Assembly (NCBI GenBank): GCA_008694505.1
Contig: VZDJ01000624.1
Coordinates: forward strand, 62,001 to 126,000
Length of the DNA: 64,000 nt
Direction of reading: 5' to 3'
DNA from: Cyanoderma ruficeps
Lineage: Eukaryota; Chordata; Aves; Passeriformes; Timaliidae
The translations under genes were made by a program, and so were the position numbers. Positions 1-13,778 of the stretch are shown one piece after another; the stretch's first letter is position 1; the number at the start of each line of letters is the position of its first letter. The notes under the pieces were generated by a model. It was not told the origin of the DNA, made no database searches, and saw only the letters and a program-made list of their open reading frames with translations.

Positions 1-2667
1 CACACATTGTTCTGCATGGGTCTTTTAAGTCACTAACCCATTAGTTTTCCCACTTCACTAACACTTTTAATCTTGGAACAGCAATGGATACAATGATAAG
101 CAGAAGTAATTTTTTAGCTTGTCTTTTAACATAATTTTGTTTCTTTCTTTAATGAAAATTCAATCAGAAATGCTCTTCTGTTTTCAACTGACTTTTAATC
201 TGTATTAATATTATTTCCTATAATATGAATTTCCTATAATTTCCTGTAGTGTAAATACTTGTAAGAGCAGGAGAAATAGTAGATATGCATTTTATCTTTT
301 TCTCAGATATACATACAAGAACAGTGGATGTTTTATTAAAAAAGATGACAACTTGTTGTTTTCTGTTGTCTCTTAGAAATACCTAAAAAGCAGCTCTAAA
401 GATGTTTTCTGGACACAATTTGGAATGTGAAGACCTTCAAAATATTTGGTAAGTTAAACATCAACTCGCCAAAAACACAGATCTTTTGGGTAAAAGAGGC
501 AAATCTTCTCAAAAAAGTCAATCCTTACATGAAAATGTGAAAGCAAAACATTTTCTGCAGTACTCTATTGCAGAAACCCACCAAGAAAAGCTACATAATT
601 AAAATATACAACTTTTATAACCTGTGATATGTTCTTTATATATGTTCTTATGTTTTCCTTAAATTTGCTTAGTTGTTCATCACTATGAAGTTTTCAAAAT
701 ATTTTTAGAAATAATTAAATAAGGTGTTTAGTACACAAAATCAAATTATGAAGCTGTTCAACATCACCTCTCCACAAATCTGCATAGACTAGGTGGTACA
801 CCCATAACTGTTTAGTTAATGTGACAATGAAGGACATTCATTTGATGATTTACAACAAATGAAATAGGAGAATACCTGAAGCAGAATAGTTAGTGAGAAT
901 GGAAAATCTGACCATAAGTAGAAAAGTGTTTAAAATTTTCCAAAACAAGTTTTTCTTGGTGCCATAATATGTAACTGACCATTTTGCCATTCTCAGCAGG
1001 ATGCCTGAAAAAAGGTTATTTTCCATGGAATTTTATACAAGGATATTCTGATGCTGGTGAAAACCAAGAGACATAGCAGGCAGGAGAAACTTTCTTAAGG
1101 AGAAGTGTTGCAGGGAACTTTTAAGATAAAGAGAGGTTGAGCCACGAGTAACATAGGTTTGACCAGTATGGTTACCACTATGTTCTCTTTCATTTCATCT
1201 AAAATGGCTGCTTATATACATTTCTAGATAGTTTACAAATTCAGTAGCTTTTTCATTGGTACACAGCATACAAAGGAATGTAAACACACATTGTTTAACT
1301 TCTTCCTAAAGTGGCTAAAGCATGCTTACTAATAATTGCTTTCAGTGACCTCTAGAAAACCTACTATCTCACATTACTACTTTAGCATTTAATTTCTTCT
1401 GCGCCACAAGTAATTTTACTTGCGCAACAACTTCAAGGCCTCAGGGCCTTCAAGGCCAAGCCTTAGGGTCAGGCTTCAGCCAGGCAGGCTTCAGCTGGGT
1501 AGTTCACTGTCTTATTCAATGTCTCATTCTAAGTAGAGAATGAGACTCTGTCTTAGAAAATCTGCTACAGAGAAGTTAAAGTAGATCAATAATTCAAAAG
1601 GACAATGAAAATCTTAAGAAAGTTAGCCAGACTGAAACAATGAGATGCTGAAATGGTGCCATTGGCCAGAACTCTATATCCCAGAGAGAGGGAAGCAAAA
1701 TGCTTCCACAAATACCATCATTAGAACATGACAGATTTTAATTTGAGAAACCATGCCTTTCATTGTAACAAGGATTTAAAATTGTCCTATTAATTCAAAA
1801 AAGCAACTGTTAGCATACTTTCACAGAAATACAATATTAAAAAAAATACTCTTTGAAAGTTACATCAAGAGGATCCAATCTCTCACTAAATCTAGAACTA
1901 CCACAGGTCAGGCCAGCATGGCTTCATTCACCTGCATGGAGTACCTCCAAGGGCAGAGAGGCAAAATCCTCCTGAAACTTGAATGTTGTATTTTCCTCTC
2001 AGGGGGAAAATTTTTCTCTTTGTCTATGTTTTCCATTTAGCCAATAGGAGAAGGTGACTATGCTGATTAAGTATAATTTGTGCTTGGAAGAAGCAAGTGA
2101 CTACTTCCATGGACTGTAAATAGCCATACTCCATCATCTTTCCAAAGTCTGAGAAAGACAGAGGACCTGCAGTTCCTCAGGTCAACATTTTGCTTTATTC
2201 ACCCATGACTTTGGTTTCTGTTTTCACTCAATTCTGAGCATGAAAAACCTCCAAATAAAGAAAAAATGTGATTCCTATAATCACTCCAAAGAGAAAAGAG
2301 GAATATAAAATGAAGACATCGTATTTTTATTTTCACAAACTCAGCACTGAGCAGATGTATCTGTTCCATCCTCTGAAAACACTGAGGAAAAAATTACAAA
2401 TTTTCCCCTGACATCTTTGTATTTCCCACTGGTGTCTTGTATCTTAGAAGTTAACATACCTTACATACCAGGACATCCTATATTAGCAGTTGCTATGGGA
2501 ATTGCTAATTGATATTTATTTAAAGAGCAAATAGTGTTCTAAAAACGCTCTGCAATTAGCCACTCAGTTCTAAGGAGATCTAGAATGGCATTAGATATGT
2601 ACTTTCATTTTGAAAAAATTCCGTATGGTCATTGCTATCCTGCTTATCAAATCTAACTTGCCTTTAT
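1..2667. other. Unique AT-rich non-coding DNA
   Basis: No gene, splice-bounded exon or interspersed repeat is recognised here. The stretch is AT-rich with scattered stop codons in all frames. The one structured part is a short GC-richer patch near 1400-1550 carrying small inverted and direct repeats, listed separately. Confidence 0.6.
1407..1546. repeat. Cluster of small hairpins and a 15-bp tandem duplication
   Basis: Three short inverted repeats lie within 140 bp. At 1407-1422 a 7-bp perfect stem (CAAGTAA/TTACTTG) has a 2-base spacer. At 1435-1450 a 6-bp stem (AAGGCC/GGCCTT) has a 4-base loop. At 1521-1546 a 10-bp perfect stem (GTCTCATTCT/AGAATGAGAC) has a 6-base loop. Between them the 11-mer CAGGCTTCAGC occurs twice (1470-1480 and 1485-1495) at a 15-bp spacing. 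The patch is richer in G+C than its surroundings. No repeat family is recognised. Confidence 0.6.
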
Positions 2668-3835
2668 AACAAGGTAACCCACCCAGCTGATCAAGGGAAG
2701 CCAGCTGGTGTTTGGGTTTAAGTAAAGTTTTCCATGCTGTCTCTCACAGTATCCTTATGGATAATATGTGGAGCACACATATGGATAAACACATCATGGT
2801 GAGCAACTGGCTTGTGGGTCAGGCAAGAAAGGTTAAAGTGAACAGGGTGACATCAGATTGGTGACCTCAGGTTCCACAGGGCTCCATCTCAGCCCTGTGC
2901 TCTTCAGCATCTTCATAAATGACTTGGATGTAGGACTGGAAGAGATACTAAGTTCACAAATGATACAAATGTGGGAGGATCTGTCGACCCCCTTGAAGGC
3001 AGGGAGAGCCTGCAGAGAGACCTCAGCAAATGAGAGGAGTGGGCAGTCACCAACCATATGAAGTCCAAAGAGGGAAAGTGTCAGATTCTGCACTGGGGTA
3101 GGGCAACCCTGCATGTATGGACACACTGGGGAATAAGAGGCTGGAAAGCAGCACCATGGAAAGGGACCTGGGGCTGCTGGTCAGTGGCAAGCTGAACATG
3201 AGCCAGCAGTGCCCTGGCAGCCAGGAAGGCCAGCCCTGTCCTGGGGGGCATCAGACCCAGCATGGCCAGCCGGGCAAGGGAGGGGATTGTCCCGCTGTGC
3301 TCTGAGCTGGGGCGGCCTCACCTTGAGTGTTGGGGGCATTTCTGGGCACTGCAATAGTAGATAGTGTCCAAAGGAGGGCCACAAGGATATTGAAGGTCCT
3401 TGAGGAGAAGCCATATGAGGAGTAGCTGAGATCACTGGCTTTATTCAGCCTGGAGAAGAGGAGACTGAGGGGAGACCTCATGGTAGTCTGCAACTTCCTC
3501 ATGATGGGAAGAGGAGGGGCAAACACTGATCTCTTCTCTGTGATGACCTGTGGCAGAACTGAGGGAATGACCTACAGTTGTGTCAGAAGAGGTCTAGAAG
3601 AGATATTAGAAAAAGATTATTTACCCAGAGTGTGGCTGGTCACTGGAACAGGGTCCCCAGGGAAGTGGTCACATCAACAAACTTGACAGAGTTCAAGAAG
3701 TGTTTGTACAATCCACTCAGGCACGTGGTGTGATTCTTGGGGATAGTGCTGTTCAGGGCCAGGCGTCCATGGTCTCTATGGATCTTTATCATCTTTTTAG
3801 ATCCCTTTCAACTCAGTATACTCTGATTTTGGAAT
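2668..3835 (+). mobile_element. CR1 LINE, 5'-truncated 3' portion
   Basis: This is the 3' part of a CR1 (chicken repeat 1) non-LTR retrotransposon on the + strand, reaching from the end of the reverse transcriptase region through the 3' tail. A broken frame near 2912-2935 reads FSIFINDLD, matching the IFINDLD-type motif of the CR1 reverse transcriptase C-terminal part. Further on come the family's landmarks: the segment around 3060-3300 with the GGAAAGGGACCTGGGG-type block, the 3440-3490 block (CAGCCTGGAGAAGAGGAGAC) and the 3' end near 3800-3835 (ACTCAGTATACTCTGATTTT), an eroded form of the short ATTCTATGATT-type tail. Frameshifts and stops show it is dead. Truncation at the 5' end is the usual outcome of CR1 target-primed integration. 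The left edge is approximate. Confidence 0.93.
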
Positions 3836-6800
3836 CTAACCCAGTTCAAAGGCCTTAAACCTGTGAGCAACCTTGTCCCAATTTTCATATGCAGGTCTAC
3901 CACAAGCAGAACTGCTACAGTACAGAATTCAGTGGTAGTAAACAGGTCTAAAACATTTCTGCAGAGATGCAGAGAAAGGTCATTATAAGATGGTTAAGCT
4001 AATTTTTCTGAGGGCCATATTTATCTCTAAATGAGAAAATTTTCCAAGAAGTTAAGAGAAGCTCAGAGTTTCCAGGAAATCTAGTGACTTGTGATTTGTA
4101 ATTAGTCAGTGTTGCATTCCACCCTTGCTATGGTCAACAGGGATATCACTGTTTTCCCCTGGTTAATCTGGACTTGATCAGAAGAGAGGGAACATAGAAG
4201 AACAGAGAAAATTTTACTGCATCTGAGTGCATTGTATTTTTTACTGAGAAGAGGAACATTTCTGTCCTTGCAATTTTAAGGTAAGAAGAGGACATTGCCA
4301 TGCAAGAGTCCTTTTCAAGTATTTACAGGTAGTTTCTAGATGACTGGCTTTACTAGTCCAACTTGCTAAAGCATGATGAACAAATATTTGCTATTCACTT
4401 AAAACAAAAGCTTACATAATTAAAAAGTATTTTTCATTCCTAAATTGTATGTTTATTACAAGGACAAAAACATTTTATAAAGAATCACAATACATTACCT
4501 GGGAAATTACTGTTATAAATGTATGTGTGAGGAGATATCTGATATATTTATGATTTTCGTGTGAGATATTGACTAGGTTTGAGGGCTTTTTTACACTCTG
4601 AAAGACTGATTAAGTATGACTCAGTTAATACTTGATTGTGATAGTTATATTTGAATAACATTTTGAACTCTTTAGTAATCCCATTTCCAGTTACTCAATA
4701 CTACAAACTGCAAAATCAACTATGCAGAATGTATTAAGGTCACTTGAAAATTGCGTTTTATTTCAAAAAAGAGAAGTTAGTCAGACTTTTTTTTTTTTTT
4801 TACTGTATCACTTACATAGATATTTAGTGAATTGAGTGGAAAACTAGTGATCAGTAATGAAATCATACAGATTTAGGAGCTCAGCATATCTTTGTCTCAG
4901 TTGCATTGTTTTACACATGAGTAGAATTTTTTTGTATTTTATAAATGACAGGATACATTACACTTTCTAAAACCACATTATAGTTTTAAAGCAAAGGTCC
5001 TAAATATTAAAAAAAAATGTCATTCACCACTTCTCAAATCTCACAGAAAATCCAAGTTCTTATTAAATCTGGTGTAATTTTCTTTCTGGTTTTAACATTA
5101 TAAAACAGAAAACAATTTTACTAAATAATCTAAAATTTATGAGACCGGAGATCTTTCGTTTACCAAAAAACTCCAAACAATCAAAGAAAACAAAATGAAA
5201 ATCAAAATATATCCCATAAAACTGCCAAACAAAATTGTATCTATCATAATAGCATGACAATATTAGCATTTTAATTTTGTTGAATTTACTGACAAGTCAG
5301 GTGAAGAAAATTAGCTACTTCTTTTTCTAAAATTTTAAGTGAGTGATTCTTTGAAAAAGATCCTTTTAATACAGTACTTGAAGTGTCTTTTGATGAAAGA
5401 AAAATAATTGTAATCTTTCTTTATTTGATCCACATTTCTCCTGTTTACAGAGAAAATCTTGTTACCTATTTCTAAACAGCTAAAGAAAAGTCCTAAAATT
5501 ATGGCATTTAACTTGATATGTATACTGAAGATGCCTCCAACAAGTTTGCTTACACTAAGCAGGAAATAAAAGCACAACTAGTATATAAAGTAAGCTTACT
5601 TTAGTCCATATTACTTAGTGGTCCAATAAATATGATATGCAACTTCCTTGTCTGTATAATTGAATCAAGGTATTTTTTCTGCTTACTGTATTTTCATGAT
5701 TGACAAATGTTACATACTGTTTAGAAAAAAACCCCAACTTTATTAAAACAATCAAATTTTAATGCAGGGAAACATTATCAATTCTAGAGTAAAATAATCC
5801 AAAAGCATTTTTCAAAGTTACTTTCAAACTATTTTCCTTGTTTCATAAAATGCCACTGGCAAAAAAATTATGCTGCGCGTATTGTGTAACTGTGGTGACC
5901 TATTTGTAAAACAGCATGTAAGCACTCATAAAAGGATAACAACTTCCTTAAGTGTTAGTAAAAGAAGCTTTCATGTACAGATACAGTGAAGTCCTAGCAT
6001 TCACGTGCAACAGTAATAATATTACCTATTTATTTGTTCTCTTCTCAAGATTTTACAGGGTAGGAATTGTTGGTATCTGTTTGGTCCAAGCCAGTTTGGA
6101 ACACTGAGAGTGCACTAAGACTGCCATTTTGCTTTAGTTCAAAAATGCAATTTGAAACAAAATCTCAGCATCGGTATATCTAACCATAGAAAATTAACCT
6201 CAGGTTCCTACAAGTGCCCTTACAGCATGTGTTCTAAGTTTCTTAAGCTGAAAATACAGTCTTGGAGAACATCTGAAGTGCATATGGCCATCCTAGCAAT
6301 TTGCAAGAAAACCTTTCAAAACACATAGAATTTGAAGGATGGCAACACAAAAAGCTTAAAAATTTAATTTTCCCTTGTTGCTAACCCATAGTTTCTCTAC
6401 TATTCTACCTGGATTAATTCAGCCTTCTTGGTGATGGCAATGCTTTGGGGAAGAGCATGGCACCTCTTGAATTCCACAGAAACCACTGAGAGATTTTCAC
6501 CCCTTCAGCCAGAGCTCAGAAAATAAGTCTCTGATTTCTTATTTATATCTCATGGTATTTTCAATTTTCTAATTATTCAAGCATATGAGGATGAGTAACA
6601 TGAATCATAGAAAGAAAGTGTCTAGAGCATACTTTGCTTCCAGATAAATATGGATATGTGCTTTCTTTGTTGATGGTCAATCCTATTTAAGGATATTTTG
6701 TAATGAGAAAAAGCAAGAAATTAATGACTACAAGGTTAGGACTACCAGTCCTTTCGGGTTAATTTAAAGCACAAAAGTATATGATTGCATGCAAGGGAGA

Positions 6801-9800
6801 TCAGAATTAGAAGAACTAGACAAAATAGGCAAAATAAATCTGTTTAGATATTAAATAGGTACAGGGGAACCAAGACCTTTATCGTCTTTGACATCTTCAC
6901 GTTTTTGAAACAAATTCACACAGCTTAAAGTGAAGCGCTCTTATCTGAGTGGATCTGCCTGTGAGTCTTTAGAGGAAATTAACATATGAGGAAACTAACT
7001 TCTTGATAAAAGTCTCCTACTTCTATATGATAACTTGTGCTAAGTAATATCTATATTTTTCAAATGTTCTAACCCCAGCCTTCTACTCTACTTTCTCTTA
7101 AGGGAAAACAGAGCCTTCAAGTACATTTCCATTCAATATATTTTCCTCATAAAGAAGTCATAACTAATAATAATAGGGCATGATACAAAATTAAGTTTAA
7201 ATGAACATTAAAAGTATACTGAATTGAATTGTTTTAAAGATTTTAATGAAATAGTTCATTTAAATGGCATATTTGATGAATAAAATCTTTAAAAAAACCA
7301 TTTTGTTTCCCATAGCACTTCACTTGGAAGTTTTTTATGTCATACATGGAATGAGACTCACATACTTTATGATAGGTATCAGGTAGAGAAAAATCACTTG
7401 TTTAATAATTTTACAATTTTTTCACGTCCTTTTGTACATATGTGGGAGAACGAGAGAAAACTCTATCAGTTCTTGTGTATCACACATCAAGGCAAAATCT
7501 TTTGAAAGTGAAAGACAAACATACTGACCCATACCTGCTTCACACACCATTAAGTGAGTTAACTTCCCTGAAGACTCAAAACTCCCTGCACAGATGGGTT
7601 AAGACCAGCTCTTATCTCCACAAGCATCTGCTAAATTCTGGGTGCTGAAACTCACCACTCTCCTTTTCTGAGTCAGTAAATTATTAATGACTGATACAAA
7701 ATGCAAAATGCCATGAAGAGAGTGAAAGAATGCCATAACAGGATGGTCAGCAACTTTGCATACATAATTTGGTTGAATGAACTTTCAGCTTGGAGGTTTA
7801 ACATCTCCAAACCAACTAAATTAGACAGGAGCTACAAAGTGGGTTGTTCGTGATCTACAGAATAATGATATCAATGTGATCTAATCCCCACCCCCTTGTC
7901 CATGTGTTCTTGAAAATTCTCAGAGCCTAGCTTCCCTGTTCTGATTTCACTAACCACACTTTATACAGGTCTCCAAGCAAATTAGAAACAGGAAAAACCC
8001 AAGTATATAACAAATCATTTATATAGACAACATAGGAGGATGAATGAATTGAAATGAATTAACCAATGTCCTAATGGAAAATTAGAAATGTCCTAAGTGA
8101 AGGAAAAGTAGGCACACTGTGGTTTGACATATTTATTTGAAGAGAAAACAAACCACCACAATTAGGAAGGACAGAAATCAAAACAGGCTAATGCAGAAGA
8201 CAGAATGAGTAAGCTCATCTAACCTCACACAGGTCAAAACTTAAAATAATTGGACAAATGTGCCTATCAGCACTCCTCAGAGAAGGCAGACAACGGATTT
8301 TGCTACTAATTTTAGCATTCTACTTGCTCCATAAAACGTGAAATACAGAGTGAAATATAAACTGCAGCCTCAGCACTGAGAATGAACATGAACTGAGAGA
8401 TAAATCTTCTAATACCATCTAGCTAATAATATGAAAAAATAACCATTAGGTTTAAAGATCCCTTAGTGTTCACCAATTCTAAAGGTCTCTCATGTAAATT
8501 CAAGACTTCAGACTTCAAACTTTGCAATATGAAACAATGTTGGAGCTGATGGAAGAAAAAAGAAATGGTTGTTCTTCCAACCCAGCTGTAGCCCATAATG
8601 ATACCATATTTCAAAGGAATCTTTGAATGTGTGTGTTGCACAGTACATATCTGATTAATGTAGTATTTCAATTTCTTCTCCCTAAAAGTCACACTACCAA
8701 TCATAGACAGAAAAGAACAGAACACAGATAAATACCTTATCTCCATGGAGACTGATTAGATATCCTGGATATCTTGATTATTATACTCGTTTGAGAACAA
8801 ACAATAAGTTTACAACTCTCACTACTCTATTGGTGACTGTGCAGCACTTCAGTACCACAAAATACTGATTTAACCAACCAGGGCAATATTTCTCCCACTG
8901 GGATGAGATAATCGGTACTATAATTTAATTAAGGACTTTAGACTACAGCAAGTAAAGCAAAAGTACACCTTTCCCTAATATTTTTAGACAGGAAGACAGA
9001 GGAAAAGTCAGATGAGGCAAAAAACCACCCCAAAACGAGGCAGAATGGATGAAAAGAAGCATTCAAATTATGTTTCATTTAAAATTGCCAAAAATTCTGG
9101 ATTTATCAGGTTTTCTGCTACGTAGGTCCAACTTGAAAAAAAATAAAGCTTTCACCATGTTAGAATTACTTATTTTTGTTTTGCCATCTGCAACCTATTA
9201 TAGTCTTTCTCTGTGGTACTTACTGAAATACACCTAAAAATAAAGAAAAATAATAACCCTCCTCTTTAACGTATCTTCCATGTCACATGGATTCCTAATC
9301 TCTGTTTGTAGAGGCCACTGTGCAAGTCTGATGTCACTTTCCTCATAAGGATTATAGCTTTCAATCTGCTCCTAAAACAGATAGTTTTATTAAAAACCCA
9401 CTAGATTTCAGGTAGGATAGGGGAGGAAAAATGTCCATAGCTCACAAGGTCAATTTTGCTTTCAACCTTCTTTATTAAAACCTCTAAACAGACACTGCAG
9501 TAAAGAGAGCGGCAGAGATTTGTAATAACAAAGTAGACCCAAAGGCTACTTTTTGTAGTAAACAGGCAAGCAGGCAACAGGCAAACTTCCACAAGCTCAC
9601 TTGGTGTACAAGAGTAAAAAATGAGATTGGCTAACAGTGATAAGAACCTTAGACAAAGTGCAGAAAATCATGCCTCCTTATAAATCAATTTTGTGGCATA
9701 TTTCTTATTGCAAAATTAATTTTACAGTTTGTTTTTAGTATAATGAAGAATAAGTTATTTTCACAATGTCAGTATCACAAGAGCAGCCTCAATTAAAAAC

Positions 9801-12800
9801 CCATAGAAAGACCTGCCACTAGGCAGTCACTAAATAAACATATAGTCAATTTAACACCTCTACACTTTCTCCTTTGATAATCTCTTATGTCATAAAAACG
9901 TTGCAAAGATTCTGGATTTAGCGTATCCCAGAAACAAAAGAGGATCATTTGGTTGCACTATTTAAAGATTTACATAGCTGTCTTTTTTGCATCTATGCAA
10001 GAACTTCCTAAAACTGCGGGCAGATGAATGAAGATACTGCGCCTGCTTCCACTGAAAATTAATTTAGCAAGCAAGAGTATCATCCTAGACACCTCAGGTG
10101 GTCTCTAGGCAATGCATGCTGCTTGCAATTATGGAAGAGTGGCCTAAAGAGGCTGTTCAGCTTCTCACCAGTATCTTACTGGTACAACACACTGAAGATG
10201 GACTTTTGCAGAGAAACCTCAAGAATTGGGCTATTGAAAACCTCCACTAAGTTTTTGATCAAAATTATGCTGTGTCAAACATGTCTATGTATTTTTTAAA
10301 AAATCTGCTTTGTTATGAGTTATGATAACATCGTTTTTAAAAAAACCACTCACTGCGCCCCAAGAGAACATATGAAATTCTCAGAGAAGTAGCACAGAGC
10401 AGCTACTGAGAGAAGGTACCAAGTGAAAATGAACATTGAGACTCCTGGCTTGGAGTTATAGTAGTATACAGTACAGATCAGGGACACTTCTGCTGCAGAA
10501 AATATATTGCATTAACTTTGGAACTTTTGTTAAACATCCTACTGTATGCGTTTGTATGGTGTTCTGCCATGTGGAGAAAAATGCAGGACAGAAATCCAAC
10601 CGTTCAAATTATTTCTCACTAGGAAGCTTTGGGCCTGAACAATAATTAAAAGTTCCACAAGAGGATCTACCTTGGAGTAAGGTAAACGTGAATGCACTTT
10701 GCTAGTATTTGCACATCCACAATGGTATACAAACAGCTTACCAAACCAAACAAAATCCCAGTCCAGTAAGTGGCTTCAAGATAACACATGACTCGTGATT
10801 TTCATGATGTGTGAAAAGACACTTTACTGTGCAAGACAAAATGGAGGCAACTACTTGAGCCAATTATTTAATACCTGTCTCGAACCTCTCCTGTATTTCT
10901 GAAGAAATTTTACACTTTCTTTTAGAACATAAACTTTTTAAATTCCAGAAAGGATGGCAACAGCTAGAGAAAAGCTCAGAATATATGCTTCAATAGATAA
11001 GAAGAATTCATAAACATGTCAATTTTTCAAAAATTTCTCAAAAAAATTGTTCATGCAGATTAATGGGAGTTTTTGTGTAAATTTCATACATATATTGGTT
11101 AAAAGCACCATATTTCTTAACAGAAACCAAGAAAAATATATATGCTTCAACCAAATATTGAGTGAGGCTACTTAGAAGGCAATAGTATTTCACTCTGAGA
11201 GTTACAATAAATGCATCTGGGTTCCAAGACAAAAGTTTCTAGAACTTCTATTCATACAAAGTAACCATTGGAGTGTACAGAAAGGGGAGGTAATCAATAA
11301 CACCCAAACCAGGAGAACCAGAACTTTAATTTATACATTTTAAATTTAAAGTGTTTTGGTGGGCTTTTTTATCTCTTTAAATATCTAAAAACTTGAATTG
11401 TTTTGTAGAAAGAAGTTTGAGGTAATACAGCACAACAATGACAAATTATTCATTTGGAGGTGAAAACACAGTGTTGAGTGTGAATAACTGTTCTCTGACA
11501 CACAGCCTTCTGGATGGCCAGGTTGTGTGCCTTTGTAAGACCTGTCCTGTTTACAGTCAATGAAGTGTCCAGGAACACATCAAATAACTGAGAGAGTATC
11601 TGAAGCTTAAAAGACAGAAACTGTAACAAGAATATGGCTTTAGAGTAAAAATAAAATATGTGGTATTAAGACTGTGAAAATATAGCTCAGTCTATCCATC
11701 TTTTTTTTTTCTCGCCTCTCTAAAATTAAGCTATATTTTATCCACACACAATATTAGTATTATTTTGCTAATTCCTAATCCGAGAAGAGAAACTGTTACA
11801 TTCTGTAACACTGAAAATACATCCTGGCTGTGAGATTTTTATTTCATCATGTGTGTTTTATATCTACATATATAAAACATCGACTACAATTACTGGTAAT
11901 TAATTTAATATACATTTGACCAGTAGCTAATAATAATAATAATGACACACCAACCAAGAAATATGTATTGTGTAGCTGTCTTTTATTTGAAAGACTCCTT
12001 AATCAAGAAAAAATGTAATGACTTTAGAAAAAGCTTTTCAGTCTGCAAAGTGCTGTTTTGTAAACTAAACTTTTACATGTGCTATTCTGATGAAGTGATT
12101 CTTGAAATGCTTTAAAATGATATTGAATTCATATTTTGAAGTTTGTCTAATCTTTTACAGCACGTAAAAGAAAAAAGCAATGCAAAATATGTGGTTGGGA
12201 TTTATTTCACTAACCCACTTATGTTAAACATATCTTTTCTGATCAAATCCTATATGTTTTACATGCAGCAAAAAATAATTACAGCAACATATTAATATCG
12301 CTAAGAGACTTGTTATAAGTACTCTGAGGAATAGCATTAGAGCCATAACTCAAGTCTTGTTATCTCTGGGAAAAAATAGATATTGTTACAGCAGTAAAAG
12401 TATACAGTATGTGTCTAATCACGAGATGAATTTTAAATAAATCCCTTAAGAGGTCTCAAACATAATGAACTTAATGAAAATTAACACAGTGTGAAACTGA
12501 GCAGAAATGGAATCACAGACAGCATAAATCAGTGCTCAGGGTGGAAGTCCTTAAAAGCTTATATTATAATTTTGAAAACAATTATCTTAAGAGGTCTTAA
12601 TAACAAAAAAGCCATAAAGTTATTATAGCCATCCTTTGGAGTGCTCCACTTTACCTTGTTATTAAATTGCTAAAACACAAATAATGCACTTTGGACTGGA
12701 TGACCTTCATATTTGTTAAGATGAACTCTCTCTGTCTTAAAGCAAGGTCACCAAGCAGGATTCAATTTAGGAGCAAAGAGGTTAAGCAACTTAAACAATA

Positions 12801-12847
12801 TGTTTGAAAATAATTTCATCAAGGTAAAGATTAATCTTAATTCTGAG
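3836..12847. other. Unique AT-rich non-coding DNA
   Basis: About 9 kb with no recognised gene or interspersed repeat. Short open frames occur (for example 107 codons on the minus strand at 8423-8746) but show no domain, motif or biased composition that would mark them as coding. There is a 15-base T run near 4787 and a short TAA-type run near 11929-11943. Nothing else stands out. Confidence 0.55.
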
Positions 12848-13778
12848 TGTGCTGGTTTTAATACTAGTCCATAAATTAAACTTTTAATAAGCCACTCCCC
12901 TTCCCTTTCCAGTAAGGGAGGGACAAAAGCAGAGACTGTGTGTTAAAAATTTACTGAAAGCACAAAGCAATAGAATAAGGCATACACAACAACAACAGCA
13001 ATATTGATAGCAGAGGCACACAAAACTGGGTATTTTACCCAGAGAAAAGGTGTTCAGTCTGGAAACTAAAAAACCCCAAGATGGCAGCCGCTTCCCACAG
13101 GTCGCGTCCATGTGGCTTTCCTCAGATAAAGGCTTGTGGCAACTGCTCACACACGTTGCCCATGCGGCCATCAGGAACAGCAGCAGAGTTACCATGGCTA
13201 GCATTTCCCATCCATCAGACTGAAACAACGAAAAAGCATGACAAACAAACCCCACAAAAGCTGGGCTGAGTCAGTCTGCACTGCTGCCTCACTGGGCTCA
13301 GTTCCATGCAGGTGCCTGCACTGCCATTTGTACCATTCCACCCTGTTGGAGGTTGTTCCCATCCATTGCTGCTGCTTTTTCAACTGTTCTGCTGTGCTCC
13401 CTTTGGCTCAGCTCAGCTAGGCCCAGCTGAGGTCTCCTCTGCTGGGCTTGGCAAGCCTGGGGTCATCCCTGACAGCTCTCTGCCTGCAGCACTCTGTGGT
13501 GCTGTTGGTTCAGCATCACTGTCAATTTGCACCTTCACTGCTTTCCCCCTCAGCACCATATCCTGCAAGCTGGTTCTGGAGAAAACAGAAGGGGAATGGG
13601 TGGTGGAGGCAGGGGACAGGGCCAAGGGCCTGACTTTAATACCTTCCTACTGGAGAGAGAGAAAAAAAAATGATGCTGACTTCCATGGGGAATTCTCATT
13701 TTCATCTGAAAACCATGCTCCCCTCAGTGATTAAATGGCACCATGCTAAGATGCTCCCTCCTCTCTACAACCAGGACA
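12848..13778 (-). mobile_element. ERV long terminal repeat, antisense (probable 3' LTR)
   Basis: On the minus strand this 931-bp segment starts TGTCCTGGTTG and ends ACCAGCACA, the TG...CA ends of a retroviral LTR. Its composition is typical: a GC-richer U3-like part, then a T-rich part, then a short U5-like tail. No clean AATAAA is seen; an ATTAAA variant lies about 50 bp inside the U5 end. The base run just outside the minus-strand start (13779-13791) is purine-rich (AAGGGGTAGAAAA), as expected for a polypurine tract in front of a 3' LTR. The 5-base flanks (CTGAG on the left, TTTTC on the right) do not match, so this is not a clean solo LTR. Open frames of 123-142 codons here are chance readings through LTR sequence. 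Confidence 0.7.

Noticed and set aside
12884..13255. 123-codon minus-strand frame with hydrophobic, Cys-rich stretches that could look like a membrane protein
   Set aside because: It is on the sense strand of the LTR but inside its non-coding U3/R region; the Cys run comes from an ACA/TGT-rich simple stretch.
13306..13734. 142-codon + strand open frame
   Set aside because: It lies within the antisense LTR at 12848-13778 and has no protein features.
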